A stretch of 16,547 nt of DNA from Candidatus Fermentibacterota bacterium. Lineage in GTDB: Bacteria > Fermentibacterota > Fermentibacteria > Fermentibacterales > Fermentibacteraceae. The DNA is taken from contig JAAYTY010000002.1 of the NCBI GenBank assembly GCA_012523605.1, positions 1 to 16,547 on the forward strand. The letters run 5' to 3'. The notes beneath the pieces were generated by a model. It was not told the DNA's origin, ran no database searches, and saw only the letters and a program-made list of their open reading frames with translations. This document shows, piece after piece, positions 1 through 6,398 of this stretch (positions within the stretch are counted from its first letter, which is position 1; each line of letters starts with the position of its first letter). The position numbers and the translations under genes are program-made.

Positions 1-54
1 AGCCTCCCGGGATCGAATGAAAGGCCATATCCGGGCTCGCCAGGCATCAACATC

Positions 55-71
55 CCGGCGGAGCCCGCCGG
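55..71. repeat. short GC-rich inverted repeat upstream of the peptidase gene
   Basis: A perfect 7-bp stem (CCGGCGG / CCGCCGG) with a 3-base loop AGC. It lies about 80 bases before the first gene and could be the terminator of a gene left of the window. There is no T-run after it. The rest of bases 1-149 shows no recognisable gene or strong promoter. In DNA this GC-rich, a 7-bp stem can arise by chance. Confidence 0.25.
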
Positions 72-149
72 AGTCAAGCACGGTCGAACCGGGCTTGCGC
101 GTCCGGGGGCGTCGGGCGAATCATTACAGCAACGGATCGGGGAGGCGAA

Positions 150-2927
150 ATGCTGGCGGAACTGGTTCTCTCAGCATCGCTGTCCGTCCCCGGGCTGCCC
201 GGGCCGGAGAGCAGAGCCGATTACCGGATGCAGGTGAGGCTGCTGCCGGACAGCACGATGGTCAGGGGGGCCATCGAGATCGTCTTCCTTCCGGCCTTCC
301 CCGCCGACACGCTCTGGCTCCACCTCTATCCGAACGCCTACAGGGATCCCTCGACGGCCTTCGCGGCCGACGAGGCCGCGTGGGGGAACTACGACTTCGC
401 CATGGCCGGGGACGACGAGCACGGATGGATCGCCCTGAACGGCTGGACTCTGGACGGACGCTCCGTGAAGCCCTTCGTGGAGGAGACCCTGGCCTTCATC
501 CCGCTCGACTCGACCGCCATGCCGGGGGACACTCTCGTTCTCGCGGGCTGGTTCGATGTCAGAGTGCCGGTGATATGGAGCCGGATGGGGCACGACGGAG
601 ACCACTACGAGATGAGCCAGTGGTATCCGAAGATGTGCGTACTCGACGGGGAGGGATGGCACCTCGGGCGCTACCGTTCCGAGGGCGAGTTCTACAGCGA
701 CTACGGATCCTACGACGTGACGATCCGGGTTCCGGACGGCTTCGTCACCGCCGCCACAGGCGACGCCGATTCCGTATGGTTCTCCGACGACTCGACCTGC
801 CGCTTCGAGCGCTGGCGGGCGTCGAACGTGCACGACTTCGCTTGGGCGGCCGACCCGGATTTCGTCCTCGAAGAGCACAACTTCATGTATCCTGAGGCGC
901 TCGGCGGCGGTGCGGTGCGGATCCATCTGGCGGTGAGAGAGCGGGATCTCGACGACTGGTCGGAGGTCGGGGCCTGGGTGGATTCCACCCTCCTCTACTG
1001 CGGGGAATGGTTCGGCGCCTATCCCTACGGCGATCTATGGGTCGTCCAGAGCTCGACATGGGGGGGCATGGAGTATCCCCAGCTCGTGCTCGTGGGGCGG
1101 TTCGATCCCCCGTTCTACAGGTACTTCGAGATGGTGGTGATGCACGAAGTCGGCCACCAGTGGTTCTACGGCATGCTCGGAAACGACGAGGTGGACGAGG
1201 CATGGTTGGACGAAGGGATGAACAGCTACGCCGAGATCAGGTACTTCGAGAGGAAGTACGGCGTCCGCGGCAACATGACGTCCCTGCCGGGCTGGATATC
1301 CGACGCCTCGGACGCCGATGGATCCAGCGCTTCGTACGTGGGCATGGCGGCGGCCGGCGAAGAGGTTCCGGTGATCAGCACCTCGACGGACGCCGCCGGA
1401 GGGAGATACGACTACGGTGCGCTCTACTACTCCAAGCCCGCGCTCTTCATGAGGATGCTCGAGAACCAGATGGGCACGGCGCTCTTCGACAGCGTAATGC
1501 GCGAGTACGCCGGGCGGTTCGCCTTCCATCACCCGCGCACGGACGACTTCCGTGCGGTCGCGGAGGAGGTTTCCGGAAGATCCCTGCAGGCCGAGTTCGA
1601 CACCTGGCTCCGCTCCACCGCCTCGGCCGACGTGAGAGTGGAGGGCATCTCCCTGTCGGGCGATTCGACGTTCGTGACTCTCGGCGCCGACGTCCCGCTC
1701 CCGGCGGTGCTTGATCTGGAGGTCTCGAGGCCCGGGGAGTCGAGGATGGAGAGGGTGTCGGTCGAGCCGGGGAGAAGCACGGTTGTCGCAGTACCCGGCC
1801 GGTGGCGCCGGGCGACGGTCGATCCAGAGACCAGGTATCCGGATCGGGCGCCGTGGAACAACTCCCTGCCTCCGTCGGGGACGATCCGGCCGCTCGTCTA
1901 TCCATGCGACCGGCCTTCCCGCTTCAACACATGGCTTCTTCCCGTCCCGGGCTGGGCGGACGGCTCGTGGGAGGCCGGACTCTACGGTCTCTCGCGCTCC
2001 GCAAGCCTTCGGTCGGGAGGCCCGCTCCAGGTCTCCGGCGTATGGAGGCAGCCGCTGGAAGGCGGAAGGGCGGGCGTGTTCGGCCTCGAGCTGGAGGTCG
2101 CGGCCTCCCGCTCCAGGAGGGCCTCGGAATACCTGACATGGCGCACCTGGATGGGATACGGCAGAGAGCATTCCACCATCTCCATCTCCAGGAACCTGAG
2201 CGGGGTTCTGCCGTCGGATCCGGCTGTCTCCATGTGGGTTTCGGGTTCTCTCGAGAGCGTATCCGACACAGCGGTCTCCGGCGGAGGCCGCTTCACTCCC
2301 GGGCGCGGCATGGTGTTCTCGGCGGGAGCGTCGAGATGGAGCAGCGGCTTCTCCGGAAGCGCCTTCCTCTCCCTCAGAGCCTCCGGGTGCCCCGCTTGGA
2401 AGGATGAGGAATGGGCGTCGCTCGAACTCGAGTGCTCGCTGGCTTCGTTCAGCCTTCCCGGCGCCCCGGAGACGAGGCTCTTCGCCGGAAGGTCCTGGGG
2501 CGTGACGCCCCTGCAGTACCTCTTCCGGCCCGGCGGCGGACTCTCCGAGGGCGGACCGGCCGGCTGGCTTCTGCCTCCCGACGGGCCTCTGTCGCCCTCG
2601 GAGCACTATTTCGTGGAATCGGGACCTGCCATGCCGGGATACGGCCGTCACCCCGGCGGGGGCTCCATCGGGGTCGGACTCGGGGGAACGGTTCACATGC
2701 CGTCAGTCCCCGTCTCCCTCTTCGCCGACGCCGGATGGGTGGAGAACTCGACGCGGGAACTGTCGGAGGATGACCTTCTTGCCGACGCGGGCGTCGCCCT
2801 CGACCTGGGGCTGGTGAGAGCCTGGTTCCCAGCATGGGTGTCCGACCCGCTTCCGGGCGAGGATGAGTGGGACTTCCGTTGGAGGATCGCGCTGAGCCTC
2901 TTCATGCTCCCGGTTCAGCTCTTCTGA
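150..2927 (+). CDS. M1-family zinc metallopeptidase with C-terminal outer-membrane barrel-like region
   Basis: A 925-residue gluzincin aminopeptidase-like protein. The zinc site is HEVGH (residues 332-336) followed by E355, the exact HEXXH-X18-E spacing of family M1. GGMEY (305-309) stands for the substrate-binding GXMEN motif, and Y427 in YSK is the likely catalytic tyrosine. Residues 1-20 are hydrophobic but lack a basic n-region, so the signal peptide is atypical. Residues about 495-570 look like a beta-rich linker domain. About 585-925 is rich in alternating aromatic/Gly/Ser strands and ends in phenylalanine. Its last 100 residues (MPGYGRHPGGG near 830, then FADAGWVE and LLADAGVALDLG) resemble the end of an Omp85/D15-type barrel. 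The start is the first possible start codon after an in-frame stop at base 18, with GGGGAGG at 139-145. The peptidase call is firm; the barrel is inference from sequence pattern. Its last 13 bases overlap the convergent radical SAM gene. Confidence 0.9.
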   Translation: MLAELVLSASLSVPGLPGPESRADYRMQVRLLPDSTMVRGAIEIVFLPAFPADTLWLHLYPNAYRDPSTAFAADEAAWGNYDFAMAGDDEHGWIALNGWTLDGRSVKPFVEETLAFIPLDSTAMPGDTLVLAGWFDVRVPVIWSRMGHDGDHYEMSQWYPKMCVLDGEGWHLGRYRSEGEFYSDYGSYDVTIRVPDGFVTAATGDADSVWFSDDSTCRFERWRASNVHDFAWAADPDFVLEEHNFMYPEALGGGAVRIHLAVRERDLDDWSEVGAWVDSTLLYCGEWFGAYPYGDLWVVQSSTWGGMEYPQLVLVGRFDPPFYRYFEMVVMHEVGHQWFYGMLGNDEVDEAWLDEGMNSYAEIRYFERKYGVRGNMTSLPGWISDASDADGSSASYVGMAAAGEEVPVISTSTDAAGGRYDYGALYYSKPALFMRMLENQMGTALFDSVMREYAGRFAFHHPRTDDFRAVAEEVSGRSLQAEFDTWLRSTASADVRVEGISLSGDSTFVTLGADVPLPAVLDLEVSRPGESRMERVSVEPGRSTVVAVPGRWRRATVDPETRYPDRAPWNNSLPPSGTIRPLVYPCDRPSRFNTWLLPVPGWADGSWEAGLYGLSRSASLRSGGPLQVSGVWRQPLEGGRAGVFGLELEVAASRSRRASEYLTWRTWMGYGREHSTISISRNLSGVLPSDPAVSMWVSGSLESVSDTAVSGGGRFTPGRGMVFSAGASRWSSGFSGSAFLSLRASGCPAWKDEEWASLELECSLASFSLPGAPETRLFAGRSWGVTPLQYLFRPGGGLSEGGPAGWLLPPDGPLSPSEHYFVESGPAMPGYGRHPGGGSIGVGLGGTVHMPSVPVSLFADAGWVENSTRELSEDDLLADAGVALDLGLVRAWFPAWVSDPLPGEDEWDFRWRIALSLFMLPVQLF

Positions 2928-3841
2928 AACCGCTCCGGCGCCCCTGACCCGGCGAACGCGAGCTGGCCGCAGCTCGTGCCGGCCTCGCTCTCCGCCTCCA
3001 GCCCGACGCTGACGATGACATCGAAGCCCGCCTCCTCCAGAGCACTGACCAGATCCGCCACCTCGGGCTCCACGCCGGAGCGGAACATGGTCGAGAGCCC
3101 CGAAGCTGCCGATCTCCCGGTGGGGTTCAGCGGAGTCAGCTTGACCAGGCTCCTCGCCGGATCGAACACGTCCCGGAGGACGCCCGGCTCGATCGGCGCT
3201 CCTTCGACTGCCGCGAAGTTCAGGACCGCCCTGCGGTCGCCCGGGCGCACGAACCGCTCGCAAAGCCGCGACAGCCCGGAGAGGGATGTCACGGGATACG
3301 GAATCAGCCTGCCCCGCCCGGCCTCGCTCGTAGACTGCACCGAGAACTGGAGCTGGAACATCCCGCTTCCGAACAGCCCGTCCTTGATGTCCGCCAGGCG
3401 CTCGAACCACTCCATCGAGCCCTTCGGCGCGGTCGTGGCGATGCAGGGCATGATCCCCGGGATCCCATAGCGCCGGGGAAGCGCGGAGACGACTTCCAGA
3501 ACGGCAGGGTTGAGCGACGGCTCGCCCATCCTGGCGAACTGGATCTTGAGCTTGGGACAGCGGCGCGCGGCGGGACCGGCCCAGCTCTCCATGAGGAAGT
3601 CAATCTGCGCGAAGATATCCTTCGCTTCGAGGTTTCCGTGGAAGCCGCGCCCTGCGTCGCACATCGGACAGCCCACGGGACAGCCGTACTGCGAAGAGAC
3701 GACAAGGACGATCTTCTCCGTCACAGGCACGGCGGGATCCAGCGCTCCGACGCACTCGACCGCGCCCCACGGCTCCTCCCTGAGCCTCACAAGATGCACG
3801 CGCGCGATACCGCCGGCTTCGAGCGTGCGCTCTATCCTCAC
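2915..3841 (-). CDS. RlmN/Cfr-like radical SAM protein lacking one methylation cysteine
   Basis: 308 residues starting at GTG, which overlaps the TGA of the upstream flavoprotein gene (GTGA). The [4Fe-4S] motif is CPVGCPMC (Cys 54, 58, 61, CX3CX2C) in the RlmN context VSSQ-x-GC...GFHGNL. MGEP (about 105) and LNPT follow the RlmN fold, and the end carries SCGQL with C291, matching the methyl-carrying Cys355 of E. coli RlmN. RlmN and Cfr methylate C2 or C8 of adenosines in RNA using two cysteines. Here the position of the second, Cys118 (seven residues before the first cluster Cys), is V47. About 70 residues of the usual N-terminal domain are also missing (308 against about 384 residues). Canonical RlmN chemistry is therefore doubtful; it may be a divergent methylase or act on another substrate. 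Family assignment is confident, function is not. Confidence 0.85.
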   Translation of the reverse strand: MRIERTLEAGGIARVHLVRLREEPWGAVECVGALDPAVPVTEKIVLVVSSQYGCPVGCPMCDAGRGFHGNLEAKDIFAQIDFLMESWAGPAARRCPKLKIQFARMGEPSLNPAVLEVVSALPRRYGIPGIMPCIATTAPKGSMEWFERLADIKDGLFGSGMFQLQFSVQSTSEAGRGRLIPYPVTSLSGLSRLCERFVRPGDRRAVLNFAAVEGAPIEPGVLRDVFDPARSLVKLTPLNPTGRSAASGLSTMFRSGVEPEVADLVSALEEAGFDVIVSVGLEAESEAGTSCGQLAFAGSGAPERFQKS

Positions 3842-4725
3842 CGCAAACCTCCGTTCGATACGCCTCCGCACAGCAGGTCCCTGACCGCCAGGCATCCGTC
3901 CGCCATGGCTGCGGACAGGTATCTGCCGGGCCTTCCCAGTGCGTCGCCCGCCACCCTGACGAGCGGCGAGGCGCCGCAGTCCATGACCGGGAGAACGGGC
4001 TTCCTGCCCACGGCGATCACCACCGATTCCACCACAGGAACGGGGCCGTCGGCCATGCCGCCGGACCCGGCCGTCTCGAGCCTCCACTCCCCAGCCCTTC
4101 CGCAGACCTTCGAGACCTCGAGACCGGAAAGGATGGCGACGCCCTCGGTCCGAGCGGCTTCGACGAGCCACGGAGGCGCCGCGGGAACCCTCCTCCGACA
4201 GAGGACGCACGTCGCGACCCCGCGGCCTGCGAGCAGCCTCGCCTGGTCGAACGCGACGTCGAAGCCGCCTATGACCGCCGCGGAGGAGGGGGGAATACCG
4301 GCGAGGGCGGAGCAGGCGGAGGAAAAAACCCCGCTGTCCTGTCCGAAAGAGGCCGGCATACCCGGGATTTCCGGCATCACGGGCGCCGTCCCGGTGGCGA
4401 CGACCGCCGCCGCGGCCTCGAGAGCCCATCCGCCGCCGTCGGCCAGCACCACCCTTCCGGCCCCGGCAGTCACGCTCTTCACAAGGCGGCGCTCCAGGGG
4501 TATCCCCCACTGGACGACCTGTGCGCCGAACATCTCCGCGATCCCGGCTCCCGTTCTCGCGCCGCCGGGGAAGTTGCGCACCTCGTGCGCGAGGCGGACG
4601 ACGCCTCCCGCCCGGCCGGATGCTTCGAGGATCAGCACGCGGGCCCCGAGCCTTGCCGCTTCCACCGCCGCCGAGACGCCGGCGGCGCCGGCGCCGACCA
4701 CGGCGACTCCGTCGAACCGCCTCAT
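3838..4725 (-). CDS. thioredoxin-reductase-like FAD/NAD(P) oxidoreductase without CXXC
   Basis: 295 residues, the length and fold order of low-molecular-weight thioredoxin reductase. There is an N-terminal FAD dinucleotide fold (GAGAAG, residues 11-16), ATG near 110-112, a second Rossmann motif (VIGGFDVA, 151-158) and a C-terminal FAD segment around VAGDALG. Where thioredoxin reductase carries its redox CXXC (CATC just before the NADPH fold) this protein has SSACSAL, with one cysteine (C138). A CVLC (173-176) occurs further on, at the strand before the basic NADPH-phosphate site (RRR), not at a known redox position. It therefore probably passes electrons from NAD(P)H to a partner rather than reducing thioredoxin. 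ATG overlaps the stop of the hydrolase gene (ATGA), and its own stop overlaps the radical SAM start. The downstream radical SAM protein needs one-electron donors, so a reductase role for it is a reasonable but unproven inference. Confidence 0.85.
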   Translation of the reverse strand: MRRFDGVAVVGAGAAGVSAAVEAARLGARVLILEASGRAGGVVRLAHEVRNFPGGARTGAGIAEMFGAQVVQWGIPLERRLVKSVTAGAGRVVLADGGGWALEAAAAVVATGTAPVMPEIPGMPASFGQDSGVFSSACSALAGIPPSSAAVIGGFDVAFDQARLLAGRGVATCVLCRRRVPAAPPWLVEAARTEGVAILSGLEVSKVCGRAGEWRLETAGSGGMADGPVPVVESVVIAVGRKPVLPVMDCGASPLVRVAGDALGRPGRYLSAAMADGCLAVRDLLCGGVSNGGLR

Positions 4726-5333
4726 GTCCGTTTCAGCCATTCCAGCACTTCCCGGACCGGAGCGCAGAGCGCGAGCGCGTGGCTCATGCAGGCCACCGCC
4801 GCCTCGTGAAGACGCGGATCGGCAGAGCCGCATGCTTCCGGCACCAGAACCACGTCGAAGCCGGCATCGAAGGCTTCGCGCGCCGTGGACTCTACGCAGA
4901 TGTGTGTCTGGAACCCGCAGATCACCAGGGACGAGACGCCCCTGCTCCGGAGCAGCCCGTCGAGGGGGGTGGAGTTGAATGCCGAGTAGCGCTGCTTGAC
5001 GACGACGAAGTCGATGAGCGAAGGGTCGAGGCGGTGGTCGAGCTCCGCCGCCGGCGTACCCTCCATCACGAAGCTGCGCCACCAGGAACCCATCCCTCCG
5101 GGGCCGGGCGCGGTCATGTGCGCGTGCCTGGTCGCGGACACCGGCAGGCCCGCCGCACGGAATCCGAGCATCAGGTCTGCTATCCGCGCCACCGCTTCCC
5201 GTGCACGGGGCACGGCGGTCCGGCCGGTGGGATCCGTGAAGGCCCTCTGGCAGTCGATCACGAGAAGCGCGGAACCCGACGGAGCCGGCAGGGCTCTCGC
5301 GGATGCGCCCGGGATGTTTCCAGGATGCGACAA
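4722..5333 (-). CDS. isochorismatase-family cysteine hydrolase
   Basis: 203 residues from the TTG start chosen here. The family triad is visible: Asp27 in LLVIDCQ, Lys113 in VVVKQRYSAF and Cys146 in GFQTHICVES, with the cis-peptide region before the cysteine intact. The family hydrolyses isochorismate, nicotinamide, ureido or related amide and vinyl-ether substrates; the substrate cannot be read from sequence. TRHAHM (around residue 70) resembles isochorismatase-like members more than the Asp-His-His metal site of nicotinamidases. Start choice: a GTG at 5339 abuts the GGAGG (5340-5344) directly, which is too close, whereas TTG at 5333 has a 6-base spacer. The stop overlaps the next gene by four bases (ATGA), making it the first gene of a three-gene coupled operon. 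Confidence 0.88.
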   Translation of the reverse strand: MSHPGNIPGASARALPAPSGSALLVIDCQRAFTDPTGRTAVPRAREAVARIADLMLGFRAAGLPVSATRHAHMTAPGPGGMGSWWRSFVMEGTPAAELDHRLDPSLIDFVVVKQRYSAFNSTPLDGLLRSRGVSSLVICGFQTHICVESTAREAFDAGFDVVLVPEACGSADPRLHEAAVACMSHALALCAPVREVLEWLKRT

Positions 5334-5339
5334 GGCCAC

Positions 5340-5344
5340 CCTCC
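5340..5344 (-). promoter_or_regulatory. Shine-Dalgarno that decides a TTG start
   Basis: GGAGG on the minus strand touches the GTG at 5339 with no spacer and sits 6 bases before TTG at 5333. Normal spacing favours the TTG, shortening the hydrolase by two residues. Confidence 0.6.
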
Positions 5345-5391
5345 CCGCAGGGCCTGGGTGGCCTACGGCCTTGACATGACCTTGCCCGGGG

Positions 5392-5421
5392 AATCTCGCC
5401 TGAGCCGGGGGACGGGGTCAA
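5392..5421 (-). promoter_or_regulatory. possible promoter of the hydrolase/flavoprotein/radical SAM operon
   Basis: Minus-strand TTGACC (5421-5416) matches the sigma-70 -35 box at five of six bases; 18 bases later GAGATT (5397-5392) is a poor -10. The same GTTGACCC octamer occurs before the ferritin gene at 6064-6057. The -35 is suggestive, the -10 weak. Confidence 0.25.
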
Positions 5422-5425
5422 CCCC

Positions 5426-5462
5426 CCTGCCGGCCGGCGCGGGTTCCGCGCCTGCCGGCAGG
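5426..5462 (-). terminator. strong GC-rich hairpin after the ferritin gene
   Basis: A 9-bp stem (CCTGCCGGC / GCCGGCAGG), one C-T mismatch, then a 7-bp stem (GGCGCGG / CCGCGCC) closing on a 3-base loop. It begins 14 bases after the ferritin stop and ends just before the candidate promoter of the hydrolase operon, the position expected for a terminator separating the two minus-strand units. No U-tract follows on the minus strand, so an intrinsic terminator of the classic kind is not proven. A structured leader or insulator is possible. Confidence 0.55.
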
Positions 5463-5476
5463 ATTCCGGAACCGCC

Positions 5477-5986
5477 TCAGCGCTCTCCGCGCGCCCTTTC
5501 GATCATGGATTCGTAATCCTCGAGAAGCGACTGCAGGTCCTCCTCGTGCTCGACCTCGTCGGCGAGTATCGCCTGCGCCATGTTGTAGGTGACCATGTCC
5601 CTGCCCGAAGCGAGCCTCACCAGGCCGTCGTACACGCCGATGGCGCACTGCTCCCCCCTGATGTTCTGCTCGAGAACCTTCTGGATGAACGGATCCTCGG
5701 GAGCGTCGTAACCGCAGCCGGATATCCGGTACCAGTCCTCGGGCTTCAGCACGGGCGTCCCGCCGAGCTGGACGATGCGAAGGGAAACCATCTCGGCATG
5801 CCGCATCTCGTCGGCGGCGTGCTGAACCAGCTCGGCTATCGCCGCCTCCTTCATCGGCCCCATGACCACCTTCGACCCCACCCAGTACTGGTAGTGCGCC
5901 AGCCATTCGTCGGCGAGCGCGCTGTTGAGCCTCTTCACGAGGTCGTCCACGTCGAGACCCACTATCTGCCTTCCCCTGGTTCCCAT
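5477..5986 (-). CDS. DPSL-like (thioferritin) ferritin-family protein
   Basis: 169 residues forming a four-helix ferritin-like domain. Di-iron ligands are visible as E27, E60-x-x-H63, E112 and E144-x-x-H147, with the bacterioferritin spacing of 33 between the first two glutamates. C91 (in ISGCGY) and C114 (in GEQCAIGVY) fall near the metal site, the cysteine pair that marks the Dps-like DPSL or thioferritin group known from archaea and some anaerobic bacteria. Those proteins form 12-subunit cages that oxidise iron, preferably with hydrogen peroxide, and protect DNA. Rubrerythrin is unlikely because there is no C-terminal rubredoxin domain. The ATG at 5986 is preceded by GAGGAGAG at proper spacing; the open frame continues upstream but shows no ferritin homology there. 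Subgroup assignment rests on the Cys pair and local motifs and would need a profile search. Confidence 0.85.
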   Translation of the reverse strand: MGTRGRQIVGLDVDDLVKRLNSALADEWLAHYQYWVGSKVVMGPMKEAAIAELVQHAADEMRHAEMVSLRIVQLGGTPVLKPEDWYRISGCGYDAPEDPFIQKVLEQNIRGEQCAIGVYDGLVRLASGRDMVTYNMAQAILADEVEHEEDLQSLLEDYESMIERARGER

Positions 5987-6027
5987 TCCGCTCTCCTCTC
6001 CGCACGATTGATGAGCTTCCCGCTCCT

Positions 6028-6063
6028 GCCTGTCTATATTCGAGCCTGTCGCACACGGGTCAA
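6028..6063. promoter_or_regulatory. divergent promoter region between ferritin and DUF3601-like genes
   Basis: On the minus strand, TTGACC (6063-6058) and TATAGA (6038-6033) are separated by 19 bases and would place a transcript start about 40 bases before the ferritin ATG. On the plus strand, TATATT (6035-6040) overlaps the same spot but has no good -35. A direct repeat GCCTGTC (6028-6034 and 6044-6050, 16 bases apart) brackets the AT-rich core and could be a regulator site. It is the only AT-rich patch in this intergenic stretch. Confidence 0.4.
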
Positions 6064-6077
6064 CGGGAGGTGGGGAG

Positions 6078-6374
6078 ATGCACGGTCCCCTGGATTCCGA
6101 GCACGCGCTGGGCAGGCTCGAGGGAGCCATCGGTCCCCTCGTTCCGGGGCGCCGGTACGCCGTCGGGCGCGATTTCAGGGATTTCGACGGCGACCTCCAC
6201 GCGAGGGGCGAGGGCTGGGTCTTCCTGGGACACACCAGTCTCCCGTCGGGGGAGGGGTGCTCGCTCTTCGTCCGCCTGCCGGACGGGGGAGTCTTCGTCA
6301 TCAGGCTCCTGGACGATCCGGAGCATCAGGGGGACGTCCTGGCTCTTCCCTCGGCGTACTTCCTCGAGACCTGA
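6078..6374 (+). CDS. small DUF3601-like protein
   Basis: 98 residues, cytoplasmic, no signal peptide or membrane segment. The run PGRRYAVGRDFRDFDGDLH, then GEGWVFLGHTSLPSGEG, then an Ile-Arg-Leu strand and a final PSAYFLE follows the pattern of the small DUF3601 family (Gly-x-x-Tyr-x-Val, Phe-x-Asp, Gly-Glu, Pro-x-x-x-Gly), whose function is unknown. GGAGG at 6066-6070 and a further purine run precede the ATG. It is followed after 24 bases by the MFS gene in the same direction, so the two are probably cotranscribed. Family membership is judged by eye. Confidence 0.7.
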   Translation: MHGPLDSEHALGRLEGAIGPLVPGRRYAVGRDFRDFDGDLHARGEGWVFLGHTSLPSGEGCSLFVRLPDGGVFVIRLLDDPEHQGDVLALPSAYFLET

Positions 6375-6398
6375 CCGACGGACCCTGGAGAATCCTTC

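Noticed and set aside
1035..2696. 553-codon open frame antisense to the M1 peptidase
   Set aside because: It has no recognisable domain and an Arg/Pro/Gly-biased composition; GC-rich codon bias of the real gene leaves the opposite frame open.
3638..4978. 446-codon plus-strand frame across the hydrolase operon
   Set aside because: Antisense to three genes with clear motifs; low-complexity Ala/Pro/Arg translation with no family resemblance.
5371..5376. Perfect plus-strand TTGACA as a promoter -35 box
   Set aside because: No -10 at 16-18 bases and no plus-strand gene until 6078, behind a strong hairpin.
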